DNA of 64,000 bases, taken from the NCBI GenBank assembly GCA_965229005.1, contig CBDDIP010000002.1, positions 1,178,001-1,242,000 on the forward strand. The letters are read 5' to 3'. Under the pieces are notes generated by a model. That model searched no databases. It was not told where the DNA came from and saw only the letters and a list, made by a program, of their open reading frames with translations. Position 1 is the first letter of the stretch, and each line of letters starts with the position of its first letter. Made by a program: the position numbers and the translations under genes. This stretch comes from CBDDIP01 sp965229005. GTDB taxonomy: Bacteria > Actinomycetota > Acidimicrobiia > Acidimicrobiales > Ilumatobacteraceae. Positions 33,837 to 43,320 of this stretch are shown piece after piece.

Positions 33837-35615
33837 GTGGCCGCGGAAGCTCTCGAACAGTCCATGCTGGAGTCGAAGGACAAGGAGCAGTTGCTCGCCA
33901 TCGCTCAAGCGCTCGGCATCAAGACCACGGCTCGCGCGTCGAAGGCCACCCTGATCAAGGGGATCCTGGAGACCACTGGCTCCGATGCTCCGGCTGAGGC
34001 GCCGGCGGCGCCCGCCGTGGCGTCGACGAACGGTCACGCTGACGAGCCGGTCGCGCCCGTCGCATCCAGCCCGACGCCCGACGCCGATGACGACGATGTC
34101 GTCGTGCTCGGCCCGGACGGCGAGCCGTTGGCCGACTGGGAGATCGCCCTGATGCGCTCGGGCGAGGCCCCGATCGAAGCGGCACCCGCGCCTGCTCCCG
34201 CCGCCCAACCCCGCGGTGGCTCACCGGCCGGCAACGGCCAGCAGGACGACGACGGTGACGCCGAGGGCGACGACGACGGCCCGGATGGTGCCGGCGACGG
34301 CACCGAGGGCGAGAGCCGCAACGCTCGCCGGCGCCGGCGCCGCCGCAACAAGAACGGCCGTACCGGTGAGGCCCAGCCGGGGGGCGACCAGCCCCAACCG
34401 CCCCAGCAAGCCCAGCCGGCCCGCCAAGGCCAGTCCAGCCAGCCCAGCCAGTCCGGCGAGTCGAACGACTCGTACAGCACCGAGCCCGTCGCCGTCTCCG
34501 GGTACCTCGATCTGCGCGACGAGGGGTACGGCTTCCTGCGCGTCAGTGGCTACCTGCCCAGCCGCGACGACGCCTACATCCCCGTCAAGCTCACCCGTCA
34601 GCACGGGCTGCGCAAGGGCGATCACGTCACCGGTCTGTCGCGTCCCGCCGGCCGCAACGAGAAGAACCCGGCGATGCTCGAGGTGCACACGGTCAACGGT
34701 GTCGACCCCGACAGCATCCGCGACCGTCCCCGCTTCGAGGACCTCACCGCCCTGTTCCCCGACGAGCGCCTGAAGCTCGAGGGCTCGGGCACGAACGCCG
34801 ACATGACGGCACGGATCATCGACCTCGTCTCACCGATCGGCAAGGGTCAGCGCGGCATCATCGTCAGCCCGCCGAAGGCCGGCAAGACGACGATCATGAA
34901 GACCATCGCCACGGCGATCGAGGCCAACAACCCCGAGGTCATCCTCATGGTGCTGCTCATCGACGAGCGCCCCGAGGAGGTCACCGACATGCGTCGCACG
35001 GTGAAGGGCGAGGTCATCTCGAGCACCTTCGACCGTCCGAGCGAGGAGCACACGCACGTCGCCGAGCTGGCCATCGAGAAGGCCAAGCGGCTCGTCGAGA
35101 TGGGCAAGGACGTCGTCGTCATCCTCGACGGCATCACCCGCCTCAGCCGCGCCTACAACCTCGCCGCGCCGGCGAGTGGGCGCATCCTCAGCGGTGGCAT
35201 CGACGCCGGCGCGCTGTACCCGCCCAAGAAGTTCTTCGGCGCGGCGCGCAACATCGAGGAGGGTGGCTCGCTGACGATCCTCGCCACCGCCCTCGTGGAG
35301 ACCAACAGCCGCATGGACGAAGCCATCTTCGAGGAGTTCAAGGGCACCGGCAACATGGAGCTGCGCCTCGATCGCCGCCTCGCCGAGCGTCGGGTCTACC
35401 CGGCCATCGACGTCGATGCGTCGAGCACTCGCCACGAGGAGCTGCTGTTCGATCGCAAGCAGCTGCAGATGGTGTGGAAGCTGCGCCGCGTCCTGTCCGG
35501 TCTGGCCGCTGACGGCAACGCCGCGCCCGGCCTCGAGCTGCTCATCGACCGGTTGAAGAGCTTCCGCACGAACGAGGAGTTCCTCAGCGAGATCGCCAAG
35601 CAACCGACCATGTGA
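33837..35615 (+). CDS. rho: Transcription termination factor Rho
   Basis: A 592-residue RNA-dependent ATPase/helicase. Residues 1-45 are the Rho N-terminal helical domain (EQLLAIAQALGIKTTARASKATLIKGIL). Residues ~50-215 are a low-complexity insertion rich in Ala/Pro, then Asp/Glu, then Arg and Gln. Residues ~220-290 form the RNA-binding cold-shock-like domain (GYLDLRDEGYGFLRVSGY). The ATPase follows, with Walker A PPKAGKTTIMK near 345, and DERPEEVTDM and VVILDGITRLSRAYN. Such insertions are known in actinobacterial Rho and bind RNA. The GTG start at 33837 has AAGCAGG about 9 nt upstream. Confidence 0.95.
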   Translation: MAAEALEQSMLESKDKEQLLAIAQALGIKTTARASKATLIKGILETTGSDAPAEAPAAPAVASTNGHADEPVAPVASSPTPDADDDDVVVLGPDGEPLADWEIALMRSGEAPIEAAPAPAPAAQPRGGSPAGNGQQDDDGDAEGDDDGPDGAGDGTEGESRNARRRRRRRNKNGRTGEAQPGGDQPQPPQQAQPARQGQSSQPSQSGESNDSYSTEPVAVSGYLDLRDEGYGFLRVSGYLPSRDDAYIPVKLTRQHGLRKGDHVTGLSRPAGRNEKNPAMLEVHTVNGVDPDSIRDRPRFEDLTALFPDERLKLEGSGTNADMTARIIDLVSPIGKGQRGIIVSPPKAGKTTIMKTIATAIEANNPEVILMVLLIDERPEEVTDMRRTVKGEVISSTFDRPSEEHTHVAELAIEKAKRLVEMGKDVVVILDGITRLSRAYNLAAPASGRILSGGIDAGALYPPKKFFGAARNIEEGGSLTILATALVETNSRMDEAIFEEFKGTGNMELRLDRRLAERRVYPAIDVDASSTRHEELLFDRKQLQMVWKLRRVLSGLAADGNAAPGLELLIDRLKSFRTNEEFLSEIAKQPTM

Positions 35616-35638
35616 CAGCGCGTCGCACCAGCTCAGAG

Positions 35639-35672
35639 CACCTGTCGATATCCTTGAGTGATCGAACAGGTG
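35639..35672. promoter_or_regulatory. Inverted repeat at the rpmE promoter (candidate operator)
   Basis: CACCTGT (35639-35645) and ACAGGTG (35666-35672) are exact inverted arms, with nested GAT/ATC symmetry inside. The right arm lies between the -35 and -10 boxes of rpmE, so a bound protein would block transcription. Confidence 0.45.
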
Positions 35673-35684
35673 TGCCGATACACT
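35654..35684 (+). promoter_or_regulatory. Promoter of rpmE
   Basis: TTGAGT (35654-35659) and TACACT (35679-35684), spacer 19 bp. A GAGGAG ribosome-binding site follows 7 nt before the rpmE ATG. Confidence 0.45.
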
Positions 35685-35709
35685 TGCGGTCCGTTCGAGG
35701 AGCATTGCC

Positions 35710-35922
35710 ATGAAGACTGAGATCCACCCCACATACACCGACACCACCGTGCGTTGCTCGTGCGGCAACACGTTCACCACCAAGTCGACGCGCGGCGGCG
35801 ACCTGCAGGTCGAACTGTGCAACGAGTGCCACCCGTTCTTCACCGGCAAGCAGAAGCTTGTCGACACCGGTGGCCGCGTCGAGCGCTTCAACAAGCGCTA
35901 CGGCGAGCGCAAGGCGAAGTGA
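35710..35922 (+). CDS. rpmE: 50S ribosomal protein L31 (zinc-binding type)
   Basis: A 70-residue protein of normal length. MKTEIHPTY at the start and CSCGNTF...CNECHPFFTGKQKLVDTGGRV are the L31 signature. The cysteines (CxC and CxxC) bind zinc, so this is the C+ form, which in other bacteria is exchanged for a zinc-free paralogue when zinc is scarce. A good GAGGAG site precedes the ATG. A strong terminator follows. Confidence 0.97.
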   Translation: MKTEIHPTYTDTTVRCSCGNTFTTKSTRGGDLQVELCNECHPFFTGKQKLVDTGGRVERFNKRYGERKAK

Positions 35923-35958
35923 CCGCGGCGCACTGAGCGCAACGATCTGAAACCGTTC

Positions 35959-35995
35959 GAGGACCCGGCCAACTGGCCGGGTCCTCGGCGTTTTG
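35959..35995 (+). terminator. Rho-independent terminator after rpmE
   Basis: GAGGACCCGGCC and GGCCGGGTCCTC form a perfect 12-bp stem with an AACT tetraloop (35971-35974), followed by GGCGTTTT. It separates the rho-rpmE unit from the DUF1800 gene. Confidence 0.9.
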
Positions 35996-36118
35996 TCCAG
36001 GTTCTCTCTGTTCGTCAGCGGGGCGTGGGAACCGGTGCTGTGCCTGCTTCAGGAACGTGGAGGGGGCGCCGATAGCAAACGGAACCGCCCGCCCGTTTCG
36101 AATTGTTGAGGAGCACCT

Positions 36119-37426
36119 GTGGCCGATCCCGCCGACGTGGCCCACCTGTTGCGCAGAACCGAGTTCGTCGCCCGCCCGAACCGGCTCAGCGCGCTGACCC
36201 CGATGACGATCGCCGACGCAGTGGAGAACATCCTCGACTTCAGCTCGAACACGGCGGTCCCGCCCGCTTCGCTGACCACGTACACCACGGAGAGCTACGA
36301 CCAGTACGTCGCCGCTTGCGGCTGGTGGATGACGCAGATGCGCGACCAGCCGCGGCCCTTTCAGGAGAAGATGGTGCTGTTCTGGCACGGCCACTTCACC
36401 AGCTCGTGGAGCGACGTCGACCAGGGCTACCAGATGATGCTGCAGCAGCAGCTGTACCGCACGAACGCGCTCGGCAACTTCCGCAACCTCACCCAGGCGA
36501 TGTCGCTGGAACCGGCGATGCTCGTCTACCTGTCCAACGCCAGCAACGTGAAGGGCTCGCCGAACCAGAACTTCGCCCGCGAGCTGATGGAGCTGTTCAC
36601 GCTGGGGATCGGCAACTACACCGAGGCCGACGTCGACGCTGCGGCCCGTGCGTGGACCGGGCACAACTACGACTACACGAATCGCGTCTACTGGTACCGC
36701 GACACGAAGCACGACCACACGCAGAAGACGTTCTTCGGCACGACGAAGGACTGGAACGGGCCGGACATCGTCAACGAGATCCTGCGCGACAACGCCGGCA
36801 AGAAGCTGATCGCGGCTCGCTACATCACCCGCAAGCTGTGGGAGCACCTGGCGTACATCGGCCCGAGCGACACGTTGGTCAACACGCTGGCGGACGTGTT
36901 CCTGGCCAACGACTTCGAGCTCAAGCCGCTCCTCCGGGCGATCCTCAACGACCCCGAGTTCTATTCGACCGCGGCGAAGCAGGGCATCGTGCAACCGCCC
37001 ATCGACTGGGTCGTCCGCCTCAGCTACTACACGGGCATCCCGTTCGACGGCGACGGTGGCTTCGGTGTGTCGTGGGCGCTCGAGTCGACCGGTCAGCAGA
37101 TCTACCGGCCGCCGAACGTCGCAGGTTGGAAGCCGAACGCGTACTGGCTCAACGCCGGCGCGTTGAGCGGCCGCTCCGACTTCGCCGAGACCGCATCGTG
37201 GCGCCTCGACGGCTCCGCGATCTGGACGACGTTGGCGGGGTTCAGTCGCACCACGCAGAAGACCAACGCCGCGCTGGCGGTGAGCGACTTCTTCGGGTTG
37301 ACGCCACTGTCGGACCCCTCTCGCATCGCGTTGGAGAACGCTTTCGCTGCGGAGACGAACTCGTACTACCGGGTCCGCAACACCCTGCTGATGACGATGC
37401 TGACTCCCGAATTCCACATGGCCTGA
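36119..37426 (+). CDS. DUF1800 domain protein
   Basis: A 435-residue protein covering the DUF1800 family: HLLRRTEFVARP at the start, MVLFWHGHFTSSW, NFARELMELFTLGIGNYTEADV and YITRKLWEHLAY. No signal peptide is visible here, although many relatives are exported, and its partner carries a Tat signal. The function is unknown; DUF1800-DUF1501 pairs recur in planctomycetes, bacteroidetes and others. GTG at 36119 has GAGGAG 5 nt upstream. The partner starts 10 bp after the stop. Confidence 0.85.
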   Translation: MADPADVAHLLRRTEFVARPNRLSALTPMTIADAVENILDFSSNTAVPPASLTTYTTESYDQYVAACGWWMTQMRDQPRPFQEKMVLFWHGHFTSSWSDVDQGYQMMLQQQLYRTNALGNFRNLTQAMSLEPAMLVYLSNASNVKGSPNQNFARELMELFTLGIGNYTEADVDAAARAWTGHNYDYTNRVYWYRDTKHDHTQKTFFGTTKDWNGPDIVNEILRDNAGKKLIAARYITRKLWEHLAYIGPSDTLVNTLADVFLANDFELKPLLRAILNDPEFYSTAAKQGIVQPPIDWVVRLSYYTGIPFDGDGGFGVSWALESTGQQIYRPPNVAGWKPNAYWLNAGALSGRSDFAETASWRLDGSAIWTTLAGFSRTTQKTNAALAVSDFFGLTPLSDPSRIALENAFAAETNSYYRVRNTLLMTMLTPEFHMA

Positions 37427-37436
37427 GGACGCTGAC

Positions 37437-39899
37437 ATGCTCGATCTCGACATCTCCACCGCCGACGCACGCCGGCTGCTCTCCGTTCCCAGCTTCGACG
37501 ACGACGGCCCCAACGGCTGGTCGCGTCGCCGGTTCCTGCAAGCGGTCGGCCTCGGCGTCGGCGCCGGCCTGGCCGTCGGCACGCTCGGACAGGAACTGCT
37601 CGGCACCGACATCCCCGAGGCCTGGGCCGGTGCTCCGATCGGGCCGACCGACGGCATCCTCATCACGCTGTTCCTCTACGGGGGAAACGACGGCTTGAAC
37701 ACGGTCGTGCCGTTCACCGACAGCCTGTACTACTCGCAGCGCGCCAACATCGCCATCCCGGCGGGGCAGGTGCTGCCGATCAACGGCACGCACGGGTTGA
37801 ACCCCAACCTGACGTACCTGAAGAAGATCTGGGACCAGGGCAACATGGCCGTCGTCCACGGGGTCGGGTACAACAACCCGGACCGGTCGCACTTCAACTC
37901 GATGGCGATCTGGATGGCCGGCAAGTACGGGTCGGTCGTCCCGACCACGGGCTGGCTCGGCCGGTGGCTGGACGGGCAACCGTCGCAGCTGGCGGACACG
38001 ATGGCCGCGACGATCGACACCTCCGTGCCGCAGCATCTCGTCGGTGACACCCGTCGAGCCCTCGGCGTGCCGCCGTGGGGCGGGCTGTTCGGAAGCGGGA
38101 CATCTGCTCAGGACCAACGTCTGTACACCGGCATGCGGGCGATGGCGGCGACGTCGGGTGGCCGCGGTGCCTGGCACGACGCGTTCGCCTCGACGATGAA
38201 GTCGACGGTCGACATCGCCGGCCAACTGTCGCCGGTCTTCAACCCGTCGATCACCGCCAGCGAGCTGACCAAGAAGATGACGATGGCCGCGCGGTTGATC
38301 AACTGCAACCTCGGTTTCCGGGTGATCGACCTCGGCTGCGGTGGGCTCGACAACCACTCCAACGAGCCCAACGATCACACGGAAGTGATGGTCGACCTGA
38401 ACGAGAGCCTGCGTGCCTTCTACGACACGCTCAACCCGCTGTACAAGAGCCGGGTCACGATCCTCACGCTGTCGGAGTTCGGCCGGACGCCGTTCTCCAA
38501 CGACACGCTCGGCACCGACCACGGCACCACCAGCAACCTGTTCGTCATCGGCGATCACGTTCGCGGCGGCACCTACGGCACGCCCTCGCCACTGAACGTG
38601 TCCCAGTGGGCCAACCTGGCGGTGTCGGTCGACTTCCGGACGGTCTACGGCAACGTCCTGGACAACTGGTTGGGCGGCGGCGGCAGCACGATCCTCGGTG
38701 GGTCGTACCCCAACATGAACCTGTTCGAGTCGGGACCGGGCGGTCCACCGGAAGCTCCCGCCGACCCGCCGATCTACGTGCCGACCCAGCCGGGCGGGTT
38801 CACGCCGATGAGCCCGGCGCGGCTCTTCGACACGCGCACCGGGCAGGGCGGGCGCTCCACGCCGCTCGGCGCAGCAGAGACGTGGACGTTCCCGGTGGCC
38901 GGTGGATACGGGGTGCCTGCCGAGGCGACCGCAGTCGCCATCAACGTCACCGCCACGGGCGCGACGGCGGCGACCTACATCACGGCCTGGCAGAACGGAT
39001 CCGTGAAGCCGTCGACCTCGAACCTGAACGTGGTTCCGGGCGTGACCGTGCCGAACCTCGTCATCGGACGGATCGGGGCCAGCGGGGCTGTCAACTTCTA
39101 CAACAACGCCGGCAAGGTGGATCTGATCGGTGACATCGTCGGCTACTACCGCGAGGGCGTCGATGTCGGGATGACCGGGATCACTCCGGCCCGCCTGCTC
39201 GACACACGCAACGGCACGGGCGGTCGCACCGGCCCGTTGCTCGGCGGCGAGAAGGTCGATCTCCGGGTGGCCGGTCTGAAGGGAGTGCCCACCGATGCCA
39301 CGGCGGTCGTGCTCAACGTGACGGCGACCGAGACGTGGGGGAACAGCTTCCTCACGGTGTGGCCGCAGGGTGAAGCCCGCCCGAACTCGTCGAGCCTCAA
39401 CATGACCATGGGGCAGACCGTCCCGAACATGGTGATCGCTCGCGTCGCCAATCAGCGCGTGAGCATCTACAACGACACCGGATCTGTGCACGTGCTCGTC
39501 GACGTGCTCGGCTACTTCAAGGCGGGCACCAGCGGCAAGTTCGTCGCCGTCGGTCCGAACCGGTTGCTCGACACACGCAACGGGACGGGCGCAGCGCAGG
39601 CAAAGCTCGGCCAGACGGTGCTGTCGCTGCCGGTGCGCGGCAAGGCCGGGGTGCCCACGTCCAACGTCGCCGCGGTCATGCTCAACGTCACCGCAGTGAC
39701 ACCCACGTTGGACACCTTCGTGACGGTGTTCCCGGGCGGGTCGACGCAGCCGGTGACGTCCAACCTGAACGTGCTCAAGGGGCAGGTCGTGCCGAACATG
39801 GTCGTCTGCCGGCTGAGCAACGACGGCACCGTGGACATCGCCAACAACGCCGGTGCGATCGACCTCGTCGCCGATGTGGTCGGGTACTTCACGCTCTAA
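37437..39899 (+). CDS. DUF1501 protein with Tat signal and three C-terminal beta repeats
   Basis: An 820-residue secreted protein. SRRRFLQAVGLGVGAGLAVG at ~29-48 is a twin-arginine signal. Residues ~75-430 are the DUF1501 (sulfatase-like) domain: LYGGNDGLNTVVPF, DNHSNEPNDHTEVM, LSEFGRTPFSN, TDHGTTSNLFVIG. After a Pro-rich linker come three ~120-residue repeats, near 455-574, 579-698 and 702-820, each with RL(L/F)DTR(N/T)G, AVAINVTA-like and (V/I)GYF/Y ends. Such repeats occur in secreted actinobacterial proteins and are thought to bind the cell surface or glycans. Probably acts outside the cell with the DUF1800 partner; reaction unknown. Confidence 0.87.
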   Translation: MLDLDISTADARRLLSVPSFDDDGPNGWSRRRFLQAVGLGVGAGLAVGTLGQELLGTDIPEAWAGAPIGPTDGILITLFLYGGNDGLNTVVPFTDSLYYSQRANIAIPAGQVLPINGTHGLNPNLTYLKKIWDQGNMAVVHGVGYNNPDRSHFNSMAIWMAGKYGSVVPTTGWLGRWLDGQPSQLADTMAATIDTSVPQHLVGDTRRALGVPPWGGLFGSGTSAQDQRLYTGMRAMAATSGGRGAWHDAFASTMKSTVDIAGQLSPVFNPSITASELTKKMTMAARLINCNLGFRVIDLGCGGLDNHSNEPNDHTEVMVDLNESLRAFYDTLNPLYKSRVTILTLSEFGRTPFSNDTLGTDHGTTSNLFVIGDHVRGGTYGTPSPLNVSQWANLAVSVDFRTVYGNVLDNWLGGGGSTILGGSYPNMNLFESGPGGPPEAPADPPIYVPTQPGGFTPMSPARLFDTRTGQGGRSTPLGAAETWTFPVAGGYGVPAEATAVAINVTATGATAATYITAWQNGSVKPSTSNLNVVPGVTVPNLVIGRIGASGAVNFYNNAGKVDLIGDIVGYYREGVDVGMTGITPARLLDTRNGTGGRTGPLLGGEKVDLRVAGLKGVPTDATAVVLNVTATETWGNSFLTVWPQGEARPNSSSLNMTMGQTVPNMVIARVANQRVSIYNDTGSVHVLVDVLGYFKAGTSGKFVAVGPNRLLDTRNGTGAAQAKLGQTVLSLPVRGKAGVPTSNVAAVMLNVTAVTPTLDTFVTVFPGGSTQPVTSNLNVLKGQVVPNMVVCRLSNDGTVDIANNAGAIDLVADVVGYFTL

Positions 39900-39908
39900 C
39901 GTGGCCGG

Positions 39909-40940
39909 ATGGCCGACCCCGCACTGCGCACGAGGTTGCTGGCGATGAAGCTCGCCGCGCTCGCTCGCGACCACGGCGTGGGTGACGCCGACGTCGTGCC
40001 CGCCGAGTTCGGGCTCGGCGCGGGGCTGGTGGCCAACGGTGCCGCGTGGGTCCTGCTCGACCGGGACGCGGCGCGTGGCCTCGGCCCCGCGCTGGCGTGG
40101 GCGCTGCGGCGACCGAATCACGAGGGCGTCACGGAGCTGCACGTGCTGGCCGAGGAGGCGACCGGTCTGCTGGCTCGGCGGGCGGCGGCCTTCCGTCTCC
40201 CCGTGCACGTGTGGCGCCTCGACGATCGCACGCTGGTGCCGGCGATCGCCGAGCCGCTCGTGCCGGCGGTCGGCGTCGCTGCTGACGGGATCGAGTGGGC
40301 GATGCTGCGCGCCCTGATCGTCGAGGCCGGTGCGCAGCCGGTGGTCGAGCACGGCGTGCTGAGCGGCGAGGTCGACGGGCTCGAGGTGTGTCGCGTGGTC
40401 ACCGACGCGGAGTCCGGCGCGACGCGCTTGGAGGTCGGAATCGGCGCCCACGACCGTGAGGCGTTCCAGTTGCTGCACGGCGACCGGCCGACGGTCGAGG
40501 CGCTGGCCGACGTCGTCCAGTTCGTCGCCGAGCAACGTCGCCCCGGAGCGCGGCCGCACCCGCTGAACCTGTTGGCCAAGGAGCGCGCGCTGCGCGCCGC
40601 CCTGGTGGCCGACCCGTCGATCATCGGCGCCACGGACGTGCGCATCGCTGCGCCGCCCGTCCCGCGCGTCAACGTCAAGGACGCCGTGCCGTGCGTGGCC
40701 ATCGCCACGCTCGCGGGCATCGACGTCACCGTCGTGTGCAGCAGTGGTGTCGACCTCGATGTCGTGCCGTTCGCCACCGACGCGCAGCTCGTCTGCGGGA
40801 CCTCGGAGAGCATCGTGGTCGTGCCACACCGCGACCTGCTGCCCGTGCAGGAGCTGGTTGCCGCTGCCGCCTCGGCGCCGGTGCGCATGGTCGGTGTCGA
40901 CACGTACGCGGTCGACGCGGCGCGTACCGCCGCCCCGTAG
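39909..40940 (+). CDS. Conserved-looking hypothetical protein, 343 aa
   Basis: I do not recognise this protein. It is soluble, with an N-terminal alpha/beta region (LAMKLAALARDHGVGDADVVPAEFGLGAGLVANGAAWVLLD) and a middle segment (VADPSIIGATDVRIAAPPVPRVNVKDAVPCVAIA) that could be an alpha/beta domain. Codon use matches its neighbours and it keeps the strand of the rho-prfA block, so it looks real. Its TAG stop codon forms part of the TAGCCT box upstream of prfA. A nuclease-like or nucleotide-binding role is possible but unsupported. Confidence 0.72.
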   Translation: MADPALRTRLLAMKLAALARDHGVGDADVVPAEFGLGAGLVANGAAWVLLDRDAARGLGPALAWALRRPNHEGVTELHVLAEEATGLLARRAAAFRLPVHVWRLDDRTLVPAIAEPLVPAVGVAADGIEWAMLRALIVEAGAQPVVEHGVLSGEVDGLEVCRVVTDAESGATRLEVGIGAHDREAFQLLHGDRPTVEALADVVQFVAEQRRPGARPHPLNLLAKERALRAALVADPSIIGATDVRIAAPPVPRVNVKDAVPCVAIATLAGIDVTVVCSSGVDLDVVPFATDAQLVCGTSESIVVVPHRDLLPVQELVAAAASAPVRMVGVDTYAVDAARTAAP

Positions 40941-40943
40941 CCT
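40938..40943 (+). promoter_or_regulatory. Candidate -10 box of prfA
   Basis: TAGCCT, whose TAG is the stop codon of the upstream gene, ends 9 nt before the prfA GTG. No ribosome-binding site is seen. Confidence 0.4.
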
Positions 40944-40952
40944 GGCTCCCCG

Positions 40953-42009
<1,057 letters not shown>

Positions 42010-42017
<8 letters not shown>

Positions 42018-42909
42018 CGCGACCGGCGCCGACGGCACGGTCACGTGGCGAGAGCTGATCGTCGAGACCGCCGCCGAGGTCGGTCGTCCGCAGGCGCGGT
42101 GGCTGTGCGAAGTGGCTTCGGGGCTCGACGGTGACGAGCTGACCGACGAGCTCGATGCACCGGTGTCGCAGCGCTCGATGGCCCACCTCGACGCGATGCT
42201 CGCTCGGGTGCGCGGCGGGGAGCCGCTGCAGTACGTGCTCGGGCGTTGGGGCTTCCGTCGCCTGGATCTGCTGGTCGATCGGCGGGTGCTGATCCCGCGG
42301 CCGGAGACCGAGCTCGTGGTCGAGGCAGCGCTGGCGTTCGTGGCGGCGATCCCATCGCCTGCCCCGGGGCGGCTGGTGTGCGTGGATCTCGGGACGGGCA
42401 GCGGTGCGATCGGGTTGTCGCTGGCGACCGAGCTCCCGATCGGAACCGCCGAGGTGTGGCTGACCGACGCGTCGCCCGACGCGCTCGACGTGGCGCGGGC
42501 GAACGCGGCCGGCGCGGGTCGTGCCGCGGCCGCCGTGCGCATCGTCGAGGGCTCGTGGTTCGGCGCGCTGCCGTCGTCGTTGCGCGGCGGGGTGCACCTC
42601 GTCGTCAGCAACCCGCCGTACGTCCCCGACGACGATCCGGCGGTCGAGCCGATCGTTCGCGACTGGGAGCCGGGCGAGGCGTTGTTCGCCGGGGCCGACG
42701 GCCTCGACGCGGTTCGCCACATCGTCGCCGAGGCGATGTCGTGGCTGGCGCCCGACGGTTGGCTCGTGCTCGAGATCGGCACCGGTCAGGGACCGGCAGT
42801 TGCCGCGCTGATGCGCTCAGCCGGGTTCGTCGATGTGGAGGTCCGTCCCGATCTCAGCGATCACGATCGGATCGCGATCGGCCGTCAGCCGAAGCGGGCG
42901 GCGACCTGA
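42010..42909 (+). CDS. prmC: Release-factor glutamine methyltransferase
   Basis: A 299-residue SAM-dependent methyltransferase. Motifs: VLIPRPETELVVE, SAM loop VDLGTGSGAIGLSLA, and catalytic NPPYVPDDDP. It N5-methylates the GGQ glutamine of RF1 and RF2. The start codon is ATG at 42010 or the GTG just before it; either overlaps the prfA stop. The last 25 bp overlap a convergent gene. The usual next gene sua5/tsaC is absent. Confidence 0.95.
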
Positions 42910-43286
42910 CCGAGGAGGCTCTCCTCGGCCTCGTCGATCTCGTGGTCCACCCCGGCGACGTCGCGTGCCGCGCTGAACAACGATTGACGCAGGACGCTGC
43001 TGGTCACACGTTCGTCGATGTCGTCGAGCAGTGCGTCCGTGGTGCCTGCTTCGTGGGAAGCGCGCACCTTGGCCATCGCCTGGCCGACGTACTGGTCGAA
43101 GGAGAACGTGGAGGACTCCCAACCCGAGTCCTCGCTGATCGAGCGGATGGCCTCGATCTCGTCGGAGGTGATGTGCTGATCGGCGATCATCACCAGGAGC
43201 AGCAGCTCGATCACCGCCTGGTGCTCGCGGTCCGCGGTGGCGTGCACGGCCACGTGCCCGTAGAGGTCCCTCAATCGCTGGTTCAT
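42885..43286 (-). CDS. TerB-like small acidic protein
   Basis: A 133-residue acidic helical protein. LLLLVMIADQHITSDEIEAIRSISED and, near the end, ARDVAGVDHEIDEAEESLLGQVAARFG resemble the paired acidic helical repeats of the TerB/DjlA-N fold, which bind divalent metal through Asp/Glu. The similarity is seen by pattern only. No other ter genes are present, so tellurite resistance should not be assumed. It overlaps the prmC 3' end by 25 bp. A TAGGGT box lies 9 nt upstream of its ATG. Confidence 0.6.
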   Translation of the reverse strand: MNQRLRDLYGHVAVHATADREHQAVIELLLLVMIADQHITSDEIEAIRSISEDSGWESSTFSFDQYVGQAMAKVRASHEAGTTDALLDDIDERVTSSVLRQSLFSAARDVAGVDHEIDEAEESLLGQVAARFG

Positions 43287-43320
43287 GTGGTCGGCACCCT
43301 AGTGGGCACCGAATCGCTCG

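Noticed and set aside
42885..43286. Tellurite resistance locus
   Set aside because: Only a single TerB-like protein is present with no other ter genes, so the phenotype should not be inferred.
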